NCBI RefSeq assembly: GCF_003703395.1
Contig: NZ_RDQN01000004.1
Span: 310,001-374,000 of the forward strand
Length of the DNA: 64,000 nt
DNA from: Pseudoxanthomonas spadix
GTDB lineage: Bacteria; Pseudomonadota; Gammaproteobacteria; Xanthomonadales; Xanthomonadaceae
Direction of reading: 5' to 3'
Of the stretch, positions 39,985-49,615 are shown piece after piece (within the stretch, counting starts at the first letter, position 1; each line of letters opens with the position of its first letter). Below the pieces are notes generated by a model. It worked only from the letters and a program-made list of their open reading frames with translations. It did no database searches and was not told where the DNA came from. The position numbers and the translations under genes were made by a program.

Positions 39985-40141
39985 CGAAAACCGTCGCTTC
40001 AGTGGTCAAACCGTGGCTGATCGGCCAAACTAGCGCGTTCGGCAAGGGTGAAGGCGGCTTCTGGACGCCCCGCACGCAAGCCAATCCCTTTCTCAACGAT
40101 GACCCGCGGCCTCGAGCGCCGCGGTTGCAGGAGCCAGTGAC

Positions 40142-41434
40142 ATGAACGTTTCCGTCGAATCGACCGGCAGCCTCGAGCGCCGCATGAGTTTCTCGCTGCC
40201 GGCCGAACGCCTGGACAGCCACATCGGTGGCCGCCTGCGCGAGCTCAGCCGCACCGTGCGGATCAAGGGCTTCCGCCCCGGCAAGGTGCCGCCCAAGGTG
40301 ATCGAGCAGCGTTTCGGCAAGCAGGTCCGCGCCGAGGCCCTGGATGGCCTGCTGCGCGAGACCTTCGATTCGGCCGTGCGCGAGCAGGCCCTGCAACTGG
40401 CCGGCACCCCGCGCCTGGAGCCGGTCGGCGAGGGCGAGCTGGAGTGGGTGGCCACCTTTGAAGTGGTGCCGGACTTTGGCGACATCGACGTGTCCGGGCT
40501 CAGCGTCGTCCGTCACACCGCCGAAGTGACCGACGCCGACGTCGACCAGATGATCGAGAACCTGCGCCTGCAGCGGCGCACCTTCCAGCCGGTCGAGCGC
40601 GCCGCCGCCGAGGGCGACCGGGTGACCCTGGAAACCTGGTCGCAGGCCGGCGAGGCGCGTCTGCCCGCCGAGGGCATCGAGACCGGCGCCACCCTGATCG
40701 GTTCGGGCGTGATGTTCGCCGGGATCGAACAGGCCCTGGTCGGCATGACCACGGGCGAGGAGAAGGAAATCACCGTCGATTTCCCGGCCACCTGGCGCGT
40801 GCCGCAACTGGCTGGCCAGCGTGCCCAGGTGCACCTGAAGGTCACCGAGGTGTCCGAGCCGGTGTTGCCGCCGGTGGACAAGGACTTCATCAAGAGCTTC
40901 GGCGTCAAGACCGGGGACGAAGGCCAGTTCCGCGCCGACATCCGCATCAACCTGGAGCGTGAGCTCAAGGGCGCGCTGGCCAATCGTCTGCGCCGCGAAG
41001 TGGGCGAGCAGCTGATCGCCGCCTACGCATCGGTGGAGATGCCCGAGCGCCTGGTCGAGAATGAAGCCCGCGCCATGCTGGCCCAGCAGGTCGACCAGGC
41101 CCGGCGCCAGGGCCAGGATGTTCAGCCGCCGGAAGGTGCGCACCAGGCGTTCATGGATGCCGCCCGCAAGCGCGTGCTGGTCGGGCTGCTGGTGGGCGAG
41201 GTCGCCCGCCGCAACCAGTTGCGCCTGGACCCCAAGCGCGTGCAGGACACCCTGCGCCTGATCGCCTCGACCTATGAAGAGCCCGAGCAGGTCATTGAGT
41301 TGTACCGCAACGATCCCCAGATGATGTCCGGGCTGCAGTCCCGCGTGATGGAGGAGCAGGTGATCGACTGGATCGCCGAGCGCGCCCAGCACCAGGAACA
41401 GGCACTGTCCTTCCAGGACGCCATCCGGCAATAA
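40142..41434 (+). CDS. tig: trigger factor, ribosome-bound chaperone and prolyl isomerase
   Basis: Trigger factor binds the ribosome exit site and shields nascent chains. The 430-residue protein (E. coli 432) has the ribosome-binding tail signature [23 protein letters not shown] (about 38-60), a FKBP-like isomerase domain (about 150-245) and a helical C-terminal domain. GGAG lies 7 nt before the ATG, and a CCGCGGC/GCCGCGG hairpin (40104-40124) ends just before it, which could modulate translation. It starts the order tig-clpP-clpX-lon-hupB. Confidence 0.97.
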   Translation: MNVSVESTGSLERRMSFSLPAERLDSHIGGRLRELSRTVRIKGFRPGKVPPKVIEQRFGKQVRAEALDGLLRETFDSAVREQALQLAGTPRLEPVGEGELEWVATFEVVPDFGDIDVSGLSVVRHTAEVTDADVDQMIENLRLQRRTFQPVERAAAEGDRVTLETWSQAGEARLPAEGIETGATLIGSGVMFAGIEQALVGMTTGEEKEITVDFPATWRVPQLAGQRAQVHLKVTEVSEPVLPPVDKDFIKSFGVKTGDEGQFRADIRINLERELKGALANRLRREVGEQLIAAYASVEMPERLVENEARAMLAQQVDQARRQGQDVQPPEGAHQAFMDAARKRVLVGLLVGEVARRNQLRLDPKRVQDTLRLIASTYEEPEQVIELYRNDPQMMSGLQSRVMEEQVIDWIAERAQHQEQALSFQDAIRQ

Positions 41435-41558
41435 CGGCGTATGGTTTCGCCATCGCTCCGGTCCCGCCACGGGGCCGGACCAGTGAGATGAGGCGGGATC
41501 CAGCGCATTACCACGCACTTTCGGTGCGGATCCAACAACAAAAAAGGTGCCTCATTCC

Positions 41559-42185
41559 ATGGATAACCAGACCAAGGCCTTGAACCTCGTTCCGATGGTG
41601 GTCGAGCAGACCAGCCGCGGCGAGCGCGCCTACGACATCTACTCCCGCCTGCTCAAGGAACGGGTCATCTTCCTGGTGGGCGGCGTCGATGACCATGTGG
41701 CCAACGTGATCGTGGCGCAGATGCTGTTCCTGGAGGCCGAAAACCCCGAGAAGGACATCAGCCTGTACATCAACTCGCCCGGCGGCGTGGTCACCGCCGG
41801 CATGGCCATCTACGACACCATGCAGTACATCAAGCCGGACGTGAGCACCATCTGCATCGGCCAGGCCGCCTCGATGGGTGCGCTGCTGCTGGCCGCCGGC
41901 GCGGCCGGCAAGCGTTACGCGCTGCCCAACTCGCGGGTGATGATCCACCAGCCTCTGGGCGGCTTCCAGGGCCAGGCCACCGACATCGACATCCACGCCC
42001 GTGAAATCCTGACCCTGCGCCACAAGCTCAACGAGATCCTGGCCAGGCACACCGGGCAGACGCTGGAAACCATCGCCCGTGATACCGAACGCGACAACTT
42101 CAAGAGCGCGTTCGACTCCAAGGCCTACGGCCTGGTGGATGAGGTGCTCGAGCGCCGTCCGGACGAGTCGATCCAGTCGGCCTGA
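41559..42185 (+). CDS. clpP: ATP-dependent Clp protease proteolytic subunit
   Basis: ClpP is the serine peptidase barrel used with ClpX or ClpA. The 208-residue protein has the complete triad: S105 (GQAASMGA), H130 (MIHQPLGG) and D179 (DTERD). The short N-terminal propeptide ends near the [22 protein letters not shown] segment. The ATG at 41559 is preferred over a GTG at 41547, which directly abuts the AAAAAGG ribosome site. Confidence 0.98.
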   Translation: MDNQTKALNLVPMVVEQTSRGERAYDIYSRLLKERVIFLVGGVDDHVANVIVAQMLFLEAENPEKDISLYINSPGGVVTAGMAIYDTMQYIKPDVSTICIGQAASMGALLLAAGAAGKRYALPNSRVMIHQPLGGFQGQATDIDIHAREILTLRHKLNEILARHTGQTLETIARDTERDNFKSAFDSKAYGLVDEVLERRPDESIQSA

Positions 42186-42377
42186 ACGTGGCGGGGCGGC
42201 TGCGGTCGGTCCCGCCGGCGTGCAGGCGCCGGGCGGCAACGTCCAGGCGCGCTGTGGTTCAGGCGTGACCGGCGTCCAGGTGCTTGTCCGCCGGGCGCGT
42301 GCATGGTTGCTGGCCAGCGTTCCGCTGTCATCCTCCAGCGTCCCGGCGGCTGGGCGCCATCGGCGCCGAACCGGTGT

Positions 42378-42408
42378 TATTCTCGAAATCGAATGCCCCC
42401 GCGGGGGC
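42378..42408 (+). promoter_or_regulatory. possible clpX promoter and leader palindrome
   Basis: A TATTCT -10-like box (42378-42383) precedes a perfect 14-bp palindrome GCCCCCGCGGGGGC (42395-42408) close to the expected start of transcription, 23 bp before the clpX start. No clear sigma32 consensus was seen. The rest of the 246-bp clpP-clpX gap is GC-rich without a gene. Confidence 0.35.
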
Positions 42409-42431
42409 CGCAGTGAGTGGGTAAAACAAGC

Positions 42432-43718
42432 ATGAGCGAAGACCGCCAAGGCCGTTCGGGCGACAGTAACAAGATCCTGTACTGCTCGTTCTGCGGCAAA
42501 AGCCAGCACGAGGTCCGCAAGCTGATCGCAGGGCCAAGCGTGTTCATCTGCGATGAGTGCGTGGAGCTGTGCAACGACATCATCCGTGAGGAACTCGAGG
42601 AAAAAGCGCAGTCGGCGCGCAGTTCGCTGCCCAAGCCGCGCGAGATCCTCGAGGTGCTCGACCAGTACGTGATCGGCCAGCAGCGCGCCAAGCGCACCCT
42701 CGCGGTGGCCGTCTACAACCACTACAAGCGCATCGAGAGCCGGCAGAAGAGCGACGACGTCGAACTGGCCAAGTCCAACATCCTGCTGGTCGGCCCCACC
42801 GGGTCGGGCAAGACGCTGCTGGCCGAGACCCTCGCACGCCTGCTGAACGTGCCGTTCACCATTGCCGATGCCACCACGCTGACCGAGGCCGGCTATGTGG
42901 GCGAGGACGTGGAAAACATCATCCAGAAGCTGCTGCAGAAGTGCGACTACGACGTGGACAAGGCCCAGCAGGGCATCGTCTACATCGACGAGATCGACAA
43001 GATCTCGCGCAAGAGCGAAAACCCCTCGATCACCCGCGATGTCTCCGGTGAAGGCGTACAGCAGGCCCTGCTGAAGCTGATTGAAGGCACCGTGGCCAGC
43101 GTCCCGCCGCAGGGCGGGCGCAAGCATCCGCAGCAGGAATTCCTGCAGGTGGACACCAGGAACATCCTGTTCATCTGCGGTGGTGCGTTCGCCGGGCTGG
43201 ACAAGATCATCCAGGCCCGGTCCACCGAGCAGAGCGGCATTGGCTTCGGCGCCAAGGTGAAGTCCTCGGCCAAGAAGCCGGAAATCGGCAAGGTGTTGTC
43301 CGAGGTCGAGCCCGAGGACCTGATCAAGTTCGGCCTGATTCCCGAGTTCGTCGGTCGCCTGCCGGTGGTGGCAACGCTGGAGGAGCTGGACGAGCCGGCC
43401 CTGATCAGGATCCTGACCGAGCCCAGGAACGCCATCACCAAGCAGTTCAAGCGCCTGTTCGACATGGAAGGGGTGGAGCTGGAATTCCGTCCCGACGCGC
43501 TGTCGGCCATCGCCAGGAAGGCGCTCAAGCGCAAGACCGGTGCCCGTGGCCTGCGCACCATCGTCGAGGCGGTGCTGCTGGACACCATGTATGACCTGCC
43601 GTCGCTGGAAAACGTCGGCAAGGTGGTGGTGGACGAGTCGGTGATCGAGCACAAGTCCGAGCCCTACCTGATCTACCAGAATCCGCCTGCACCGCCGAAG
43701 GTCGCCTCGGCCGAATGA
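42432..43718 (+). CDS. clpX: Clp protease ATP-binding subunit ClpX
   Basis: ClpX is the AAA+ unfoldase that feeds ClpP. The 428-residue protein has the N-terminal C4 zinc-binding domain ([14 protein letters not shown] ... CDECVELC, about 16-48), Walker A GPTGSGKT, Walker [11 protein letters not shown] and the IGFGAKVK loop that docks on ClpP. The arginine finger region is followed by the RKTGARGLR sensor 2. The ATG at 42432 gives [18 protein letters not shown]. Confidence 0.98.
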   Translation: MSEDRQGRSGDSNKILYCSFCGKSQHEVRKLIAGPSVFICDECVELCNDIIREELEEKAQSARSSLPKPREILEVLDQYVIGQQRAKRTLAVAVYNHYKRIESRQKSDDVELAKSNILLVGPTGSGKTLLAETLARLLNVPFTIADATTLTEAGYVGEDVENIIQKLLQKCDYDVDKAQQGIVYIDEIDKISRKSENPSITRDVSGEGVQQALLKLIEGTVASVPPQGGRKHPQQEFLQVDTRNILFICGGAFAGLDKIIQARSTEQSGIGFGAKVKSSAKKPEIGKVLSEVEPEDLIKFGLIPEFVGRLPVVATLEELDEPALIRILTEPRNAITKQFKRLFDMEGVELEFRPDALSAIARKALKRKTGARGLRTIVEAVLLDTMYDLPSLENVGKVVVDESVIEHKSEPYLIYQNPPAPPKVASAE

Positions 43719-43766
43719 GGACAGGATCCTGATCGCGAGAGGTTCAGTTTCCTGCTTGCATCGCCC

Positions 43767-43797
43767 CGCCAATGGCCCCATAACGGGGCCATTGGCG
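43767..43797 (+). terminator. hairpin between clpX and lon
   Basis: A perfect 13-bp stem (CGCCAATGGCCCC, loop ATAAC, complement) is followed by TTCTTG. It lies 48 bp after the clpX stop and probably ends clpPX transcription before lon. Confidence 0.7.
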
Positions 43798-43859
43798 TTC
43801 TTGCGACATCATCTGGTGTCCAGAAGATTTGCCCTCCCGTACGCTTCCTGGAGCCCCCC

Positions 43860-46304
43860 ATGGCCCGTTCCGAACCCCAGATCCTGAACCTGCCCGTCCT
43901 GCCCCTGCGCGACGTGGTCGTCTTCCCGCACATGGTCATCCCGCTGTTTGTCGGCCGCGACAAGTCGATGCGCGCGCTCGAGCAGGCAATGGTGGCCGAC
44001 AAGCGCATCCTGCTGGTCGCGCAGAAGTCGGCCGAGACCGACGATCCCGCCTCCGCCGACCTCTACCAGATCGGCACGCTGGCCCAGGTCCTGCAGCTGC
44101 TGAAGTTGCCCGACGGCACCATCAAGGTGCTGGTGGAAGGTGTCTCGCGCGTCAACGTGACCGACATTGTCGACCGCGAGAACGCGCTGTACGGCCAGGG
44201 TGAGGAAATCGACGTGGACGAGGCCGCCGAATCGCGCGAGATCGAGGCGGTGGCGCGCTCGCTGATGAGCCTGTTCGAGCAGTACGTCAAGACCAACCGC
44301 AAGCTGCCGCCGGAACTGCTGCAGACCCTGTCGGGCATCGATGAGCCCGGCCGTCTGGCCGATACCATCGCCGCACACCTGGGCGTGCGCCTGAGCGACA
44401 AGCAGAAGCTGCTGGAAACCATCCCCGTGGGCGAGCGCCTGGAGCTGCTGGTGGGCCTGGTCGACGGCGAGATCGACGTCCAGCAGCTGGAAAAGCGCAT
44501 CCGCGGCCGGGTCAAGTCGCAGATGGAAAAAAGCCAGCGCGAGTACTACCTCAACGAACAGATGAAGGCGATCCAGAAGGAGCTGGGCGAGATGGATGAT
44601 GCGCCCAACGAACTGGAGGACCTTGCGCGCAAGATCGCCGAGGCGGGCATGCCCAAGCCGGTGGAAACCAAGGCGAAGAACGAACTCAACAAGCTCAAGC
44701 AGATGTCGCCGATGTCGGCCGAGGCCGCGGTGGTGCGCAACTACCTGGACTGGCTGCTGGGCGTGCCGTGGAACAAGCGCAGCAAGGTGCGCAAGGACCT
44801 CAAGGTCGCCCAGGAAACCCTGGATGCCGACCATTACGGTCTGGAGAAGGTCAAGGAGCGCATCCTGGAATACCTGGCGGTGCAGTCGCGGGTCAAGCAG
44901 ATGAAGGGCCCGATCCTGTGCCTGGTCGGCCCGCCCGGCGTGGGCAAGACCTCACTGGGCCAGTCCATCGCCAAGGCGACCAACCGCAAGTTCGTGCGCA
45001 TGTCGCTGGGCGGGGTGCGCGACGAGGCCGAGATCCGTGGCCATCGCCGTACCTATGTCGGTTCGATGCCGGGGCGGATCGTGCAGAACCTCAACAAGGT
45101 CGGTACCCGCAACCCGCTGTTCGTGCTGGATGAGATCGACAAGATGTCGATGGACTTCCGCGGCGATCCGTCCTCGGCGCTGCTGGAAGTGCTGGACCCC
45201 GAGCAGAACCACACCTTCAACGACCACTACCTGGAAGTGGACCTGGACCTGTCCGACGTGATGTTCGTGGCGACCTCCAACTCGCTCAACATCCCCGGCC
45301 CGCTGCTGGACCGCATGGAAGTCATCCGCATTCCCGGCTACACCGAGGAGGAAAAGCTCAACATCGCCCAGCGGTATCTGGTTCCCAAGCAGCTCAAGGC
45401 CAACGGGCTCAAGCCCGATGAGCTGAAGATCGAGGAAAGCGCGGTGCGCGACATCGTGCGCTACTACACGCGCGAATCCGGAGTGCGCAACCTGGAACGC
45501 GAGATCGCCAAGATCTGCCGCAAGGTCGTCAAGGAGATCGCCCTGGCCGGTCCGCAGCCGGAAAGGAAGAAGGGCAGGAACGGCGCTGCGCGCGTGGTCG
45601 TGAGCGAGAAGAACCTGGAGAAGTACCAGGGCGTGCGTCGCTTCGACTACGGCCGTGCCGAGGAAGCCAACGAGATCGGCCTGGTCACCGGCCTGGCCTG
45701 GACCGAAGTCGGCGGTGACCTGCTGCAGATCGAAGTCACCCTGGTCCCGGGCAAGGGCGGCATGACCCTGACCGGGCAGCTGGGCGATGTGATGAAGGAA
45801 TCGGCATCGGCCGCGCTGTCGGTGGTGCGCGCGCGCGCCGAGAGCCTGGGCATCGACACCAACTTCCTGCAGAAGCAGGACGTGCACCTGCACGTCCCCG
45901 ATGGTGCCACCCCCAAGGATGGTCCCAGCGCCGGTATCGCGATGGTCACCGCACTGGTCTCGACCCTGACCCGCAACCCGGTCAAGGCAGAGGTGGCGAT
46001 GACCGGCGAAATCACCTTGCGTGGTCGCGTCTCGGCCATCGGCGGCCTGAAGGAAAAGCTGCTGGCGGCCATGCGCGGCGGCATCACCACCGTGATCATT
46101 CCCGAGGAGAATCGCAAGGACCTGGCTGAGATCCCAGAAGCCGTCACCAAGGGCATGAAGATCGTCCCGGTCAAGTGGATCGATGAGGTGCTGGACCTGG
46201 CGCTGGAGCGTCCGGTCGGGCCGGTGGGCGAGGGGGACGGTGGCAAGAAAGTGGCCGTGCCCAAATCTTCCAAGACCGCCACTCAGCCTGATGTCAAACA
46301 TTGA
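43860..46304 (+). CDS. lon: ATP-dependent Lon protease
   Basis: Lon degrades misfolded and regulatory proteins. The 814-residue protein has the N-terminal substrate domain ([23 protein letters not shown]), Walker [10 protein letters not shown], Walker B VLDEIDKM and the C-terminal Ser-Lys peptidase domain with DGPSAGIAM, followed by the [18 protein letters not shown] lysine region. The Lys-rich C-terminal tail is short. It lies between clpX and hupB, the standard proteobacterial order. Confidence 0.98.
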   Translation: MARSEPQILNLPVLPLRDVVVFPHMVIPLFVGRDKSMRALEQAMVADKRILLVAQKSAETDDPASADLYQIGTLAQVLQLLKLPDGTIKVLVEGVSRVNVTDIVDRENALYGQGEEIDVDEAAESREIEAVARSLMSLFEQYVKTNRKLPPELLQTLSGIDEPGRLADTIAAHLGVRLSDKQKLLETIPVGERLELLVGLVDGEIDVQQLEKRIRGRVKSQMEKSQREYYLNEQMKAIQKELGEMDDAPNELEDLARKIAEAGMPKPVETKAKNELNKLKQMSPMSAEAAVVRNYLDWLLGVPWNKRSKVRKDLKVAQETLDADHYGLEKVKERILEYLAVQSRVKQMKGPILCLVGPPGVGKTSLGQSIAKATNRKFVRMSLGGVRDEAEIRGHRRTYVGSMPGRIVQNLNKVGTRNPLFVLDEIDKMSMDFRGDPSSALLEVLDPEQNHTFNDHYLEVDLDLSDVMFVATSNSLNIPGPLLDRMEVIRIPGYTEEEKLNIAQRYLVPKQLKANGLKPDELKIEESAVRDIVRYYTRESGVRNLEREIAKICRKVVKEIALAGPQPERKKGRNGAARVVVSEKNLEKYQGVRRFDYGRAEEANEIGLVTGLAWTEVGGDLLQIEVTLVPGKGGMTLTGQLGDVMKESASAALSVVRARAESLGIDTNFLQKQDVHLHVPDGATPKDGPSAGIAMVTALVSTLTRNPVKAEVAMTGEITLRGRVSAIGGLKEKLLAAMRGGITTVIIPEENRKDLAEIPEAVTKGMKIVPVKWIDEVLDLALERPVGPVGEGDGGKKVAVPKSSKTATQPDVKH

Positions 46305-46364
46305 TCGGGTGAGGTTCATGAACCCCAAAAAACGCTGAAACCCGCGCCGTTATTGGGTTTTTGG

Positions 46365-46407
46365 TTGCGATGCGGGGGTGTGGCTGGTATAAAAGCCGCA
46401 CCCCCGC
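46365..46407 (+). promoter_or_regulatory. hupB promoter within an inverted repeat
   Basis: A -35 box TTGCGA (46365-46370) and a -10 box TATAAA (46388-46393) are 17 bp apart. The -10 box lies in the loop of a near-perfect 14-bp inverted repeat (46372-46385 with 46394-46407, one mismatch). Transcription would start about 110 bp before hupB. Confidence 0.6.
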
Positions 46408-46513
46408 GGGCACTTGCCAAGGTGCCGTGTGCGGGATCCAGCCGGCCCGAAGTGGCGCAAGCCCCGGGCCGGTCACTCATTCAGCGGTTGCAGACCGCAC
46501 ACGGAGTTATTCA

Positions 46514-46786
46514 ATGAACAAAGCCGAATTGATCGAGGCCGTTGCCGGCCGTTCCGACCTGAGCAAGGCTGATTCCACCCGCGCCGTCGACGCCGTCATC
46601 GCCAGCATCACCGAGGCCCTCAAGGGCGGTGACTCGGTCACCATCGTGGGCTTCGGCACCTTCCAGGTGCGCGGCCGCGCTGCGCGTACCGGCCGCAACC
46701 CGAAAACCGGCGAGAACATCGACATCGCTGCCTCGAAGAATCCTGCATTCAAGGCTGGTAAAGCCCTGAAGGACGCCGTAAACTAA
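46514..46786 (+). CDS. hupB: DNA-binding protein HU
   Basis: HU is the small nucleoid protein that bends DNA. The 90-residue product begins [11 protein letters not shown] and has the signature [49 protein letters not shown] lies 8 nt upstream of the ATG. tRNA-Val begins only 11 bp after the stop, so the tRNAs may be cut from the same transcript. Confidence 0.98.
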   Translation: MNKAELIEAVAGRSDLSKADSTRAVDAVIASITEALKGGDSVTIVGFGTFQVRGRAARTGRNPKTGENIDIAASKNPAFKAGKALKDAVN

Positions 46787-46797
46787 TTTGCTCGCTA

Positions 46798-46872
46798 GGG
46801 TGCTTAGCTCAGCGGTAGAGCGTCTCCTTTACACGGAGAGGGTCGGGGGTTCGAAACCCTCAGCACCCACCA
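46798..46872 (+). tRNA. tRNA-Val (anticodon UAC)
   Basis: This 75-nt tRNA has acceptor GGGTGCT/AGCACCC, anticodon loop CTTTACA giving UAC, and encoded CCA. It follows hupB by 11 bp with no terminator between. Confidence 0.96.
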
Positions 46873-46896
46873 TGCACCAGCGCAACGGTTCAGTGC

Positions 46897-46973
46897 GGAG
46901 CGGTAGTTCAGTCGGTTAGAATGCTGGCCTGTCACGCCGGAGGTCGCGGGTTCGAGTCCCGTCCGCTCCGCCA
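46897..46973 (+). tRNA. tRNA-Asp (anticodon GUC), copy 1
   Basis: This 77-nt tRNA has anticodon loop CTGTCAC giving GUC, acceptor GGAGCGG/CCGCTCC and encoded CCA. It is nearly identical to the copy at 47057. Confidence 0.97.
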
Positions 46974-46981
46974 GTGTCACC

Positions 46982-47005
46982 AAGCCCCTGAGAAATCAGG
47001 GGCTT
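46982..47005 (+). terminator. hairpin between the two tRNA-Asp genes
   Basis: AAGCCCCTGA, a GAAA tetraloop and the complement form a perfect 10-bp stem followed by TGCTTT. It is a probable terminator for the hupB-tRNA-Val-tRNA-Asp unit. Confidence 0.75.
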
Positions 47006-47056
47006 TGCTTTCCCCCAACGGAGAAAGCACAAGTTTTGCAACGTGTTCCAAAATGC

Positions 47057-47133
47057 GGAGTGGTAGTTCAGTCGGTTAGAATGCTGGCCTGTCACGCCGG
47101 AGGTCGCGGGTTCGAGTCCCGTCCACTCCGCCA
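47057..47133 (+). tRNA. tRNA-Asp (anticodon GUC), copy 2
   Basis: This copy is the same as copy 1 except for one acceptor pair: GGAGTGG/CCACTCC, a T-A pair in place of C-G. The compensating change preserves the stem, so both copies look functional. Confidence 0.97.
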
Positions 47134-47145
47134 ATTGTTCAAGAC

Positions 47146-47176
47146 GCCCGTCGGCCCTGCCGGCGGGCTTTTTTTT
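47146..47176 (+). terminator. rho-independent terminator after tRNA-Asp copy 2
   Basis: GCCCGTCGG (47146-47154) pairs with CCGGCGGGC (47160-47168) with one G-T pair, followed by eight T (47169-47176). Confidence 0.92.
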
Positions 47177-47273
47177 GGCATTGCCGTCATGTGCCGCACG
47201 CAGCACCGGCATCGAATCGGGCGTGGAACCTGCGCTAAACTGCGCGGCTTGCCGAACCAGACCCAACGACTCG

Positions 47274-49244
47274 ATGCTGCAGACACTTCGCGAAAAGACT
47301 TCAGGCTGGATCGCTACCGTGGTGATGGGCCTGTTGATCATTCCGTTCGCCTTCGTAGGCGTGAACGAATACATGAGCGGCGGCCCGGCCACCTCGGTGG
47401 CCACGGTCAAGGCGCCGCCTCGCTGGTGGGCGTCGGCGCCGGCATGGTGGCCGGTGTCGATGGCCTGGCAGCACGAGGAAATCAGCGTGCAGGATTTCCA
47501 GATGGCACTGCGCAACGAGCGTCAGAGCCAGCAGGCGCGGCAGGGCGAGGCGTTCGATGCGCGCCAGTTCGATGCGATCGACAACAAGCGCAAGGTGCTC
47601 GAGGACCTGATCGATCGCAAGGTGGTTGAACTGGCCGCCAGGCGCAGTGGTGTGGCGGTGAGCGACGAAGCGTTGCGCGAGGCGATTGCCTCGGATCCGA
47701 GCTTCCAGGTCAACGGCAAGTTCGACGGCGCCACCTATTCGGCGCTGTTGCGCCAGCAAGGCCTGACGCCGACGACCTACCAGCAGCGACTGCGCGAGGA
47801 CATGACCATCGCACTGGTGCCGCAGGGCCTGGCTCAGGCCGAATTCGTCACCGACAAGGAGTTCGAACAGGTCGTCAGCGCCATCTTCGAAACCCGCGAT
47901 GTCACCCTGGCCATGCTGCCGCGCCCGGCGCCGGACACCGCGCCGGTCACCGATGCCCAGGCCCAGGCCTGGTACCAGGCGCACCGCAGCGATTTTCGCA
48001 AGCCCGAGCAGGTCAGCGTCGAATACGTGGAGGTCGATGCCAGCAGGCTGCCCCCGCCGGCCACGGTGGACGAGGCCGAACTGCGCAAGCGCTACGAAGC
48101 CGACAAGGGCCGTTTCTCCACCGAGCAGCGCCTGGCTTCGCACATCCTGATCCCGCTGGTGGCAGGCGCCGATGTGGCCGCGCAGCAGGCGGCCCAGGCG
48201 CAGGCCGCCAGGCTGGCCGCGCAGGCCAGGGCGCCAGGCGCCGACTTTGCCGCCTTGGCCAGGGTCCATTCCAAGGATCCCGGCTCGGCTGCCAATGGCG
48301 GCGAGCTGGGCTGGGTCAGCCGCGGAATGATGGTCGGTCCGTTCGAGGATGCGCTGTTTGCCATCGCCAAACCCGGCGATGTGGTCGGCCCGATCAGGAC
48401 CGAGTTTGGCTATCACGTGATCAGGTTGAACCAGATCAAGGGCCAGGCTGGCAAGTCGTTCGAAGAGGTCCGCGAACAGCTGGCCAATGAAGCCAACAGG
48501 GAAGCGGCAACCCGCCACTACAACGACATCGCCGGCAAGCTGGTCAGCGCCACGCTGGACAATCCCGACTCGCTCGCCGCCGCCGCGCAGGCGGCCGGGC
48601 TGCAGGTGCAGAAGGCCGGCCCGTTCTCGGCGCGGACCGCACCGGGCCTGCTGGCCAATCCGGCGGCGCTGCGCAATGTGTTCGACGAACAGCAGGTCGC
48701 CGATCGCACCGCCAGCCCGCTGATCAAGATCGACGACACACACAGCCTCATCGTGCGCGTCACCGACCACAGCCCGGCGCAGGACCAGCCGCTGCAAGCG
48801 GTGAAGGAACAGGTCATCGCCGCGGTGCGGGCCGACCGCGCCGAAAAGGCCGCCGCGGCCCGGGGCGATGCGATCGTGGCGCGCGTCAACAAGGGCGAGG
48901 GGCTCAAGGCCATCGCCGACGCGGAGACCTTGCAGTCCGTGCAGATCCCGGCCCTGCCGCGCGGTGCGCCACTGCCCTCGCAGAAGGGCAATGCCGCGCT
49001 GTTCGCCCTGCCGGCGCCGGCCAAGGGCAAGGTCGCCGTGGGCAAGGTCAAGCTGGAAGACGGCACCCTGGTGGTGTTCACCGTGGACAAGATCAATCCG
49101 GGCGACGCGAGCAAGATGCCCGAAACCCAGCGCGAGCAGTTCCGCCAGCAGTTGGCCCAGGTCTACGCCAGCGCCGACGTGCAGGATTACGTGACCCGCA
49201 CGCGCAAGCAGTTCAAGGTGGACGTGCACGAAGACCGGCTCTAA
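47274..49244 (+). CDS. ppiD: periplasmic folding chaperone PpiD (SurA_N/parvulin)
   Basis: PpiD is an inner-membrane-anchored parvulin-like protein at the Sec translocon exit. The 656-residue protein has the anchor helix (WIATVVMGLLIIPFAFVGV, about 11-29), a SurA_N-like chaperone region and a parvulin domain (about 265-360: EQRLASHILI, DPGSAANGGELGWVSRGMM, GYHVIRLNQIKG). A Trp-rich insert (KAPPRWWASAPAWWPV) follows the anchor. The ATG at 47274 yields MLQTLREKTSGW; no strong ribosome site is visible. It ends in a strong hairpin. Confidence 0.93.
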   Translation: MLQTLREKTSGWIATVVMGLLIIPFAFVGVNEYMSGGPATSVATVKAPPRWWASAPAWWPVSMAWQHEEISVQDFQMALRNERQSQQARQGEAFDARQFDAIDNKRKVLEDLIDRKVVELAARRSGVAVSDEALREAIASDPSFQVNGKFDGATYSALLRQQGLTPTTYQQRLREDMTIALVPQGLAQAEFVTDKEFEQVVSAIFETRDVTLAMLPRPAPDTAPVTDAQAQAWYQAHRSDFRKPEQVSVEYVEVDASRLPPPATVDEAELRKRYEADKGRFSTEQRLASHILIPLVAGADVAAQQAAQAQAARLAAQARAPGADFAALARVHSKDPGSAANGGELGWVSRGMMVGPFEDALFAIAKPGDVVGPIRTEFGYHVIRLNQIKGQAGKSFEEVREQLANEANREAATRHYNDIAGKLVSATLDNPDSLAAAAQAAGLQVQKAGPFSARTAPGLLANPAALRNVFDEQQVADRTASPLIKIDDTHSLIVRVTDHSPAQDQPLQAVKEQVIAAVRADRAEKAAAARGDAIVARVNKGEGLKAIADAETLQSVQIPALPRGAPLPSQKGNAALFALPAPAKGKVAVGKVKLEDGTLVVFTVDKINPGDASKMPETQREQFRQQLAQVYASADVQDYVTRTRKQFKVDVHEDRL

Positions 49245-49257
49245 TCGCAGGCCGTGG

Positions 49258-49300
49258 CCCGAAGAAGAACCGCGCTGGGATGGGGTGGTTCTTCTTCGGG
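49258..49300 (+). terminator. 14-bp hairpin after ppiD
   Basis: CCCGAAGAAGAACC and its exact complement are separated by 15 nt and begin 13 bp after the ppiD stop. There is no T tract, but the perfect stem suggests termination or transcript protection. Confidence 0.6.
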
Positions 49301-49615
49301 ACCCATGACCATCCTGCCCAGTCGGCGCCGATGGCGGTCATGCCCGCCGTTGTAGCCGGCGCCGAGGCAGGCGATCTCGCCGGTGATGGCGGCGGCCAGG
49401 TCGAGCACGGGAAGCCGATCGCATGGACCAGCACGTTCGGCGCCGTCGCCAGAGGTCGCTTCGGCGATGGCCCCAGGGTGGAACGGTTCGAGGCGATACC
49501 GGCAGTCGGCGCGCGCCTGCCGTGCAGAGACCTCTATCGGGGCGCCTTGCTGCCGGGTGGATCAGCCCAAACACATGTGCCATCGCACATGCAGCCAGGC
49601 GTGGGGACGCGGCCG
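49301..49615. other. intergenic region, possible gene remnant
   Basis: About 315 bp without an intact gene separate ppiD and mltD. One minus-strand frame reads CDRLPVLDLAAAITGE... for about 60 residues and looks more protein-like than chance, but it has no start or recognisable family. A CATGTGC-CATC-GCACATG palindrome lies at 49574-49591, near the mltD stop, and could mark its transcript end. Confidence 0.35.

Noticed and set aside
40104-40124. Riboswitch or thermosensor before tig
   Set aside because: Only a simple CCGCGGC/GCCGCGG hairpin is visible; there is no known riboswitch core, so it is mentioned in the tig entry only.
42186-42431. Small gene between clpP and clpX
   Set aside because: The open frame through this gap merely reads on from the end of clpP in another frame and has no ribosome site or similarity.
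47397-47470. Frameshift in ppiD
   Set aside because: The neighbouring frame also reads without stop, but the ppiD frame is open from start to end and the Trp-rich insert may be a lineage feature, so I kept the gene intact and listed the insert as a finding.
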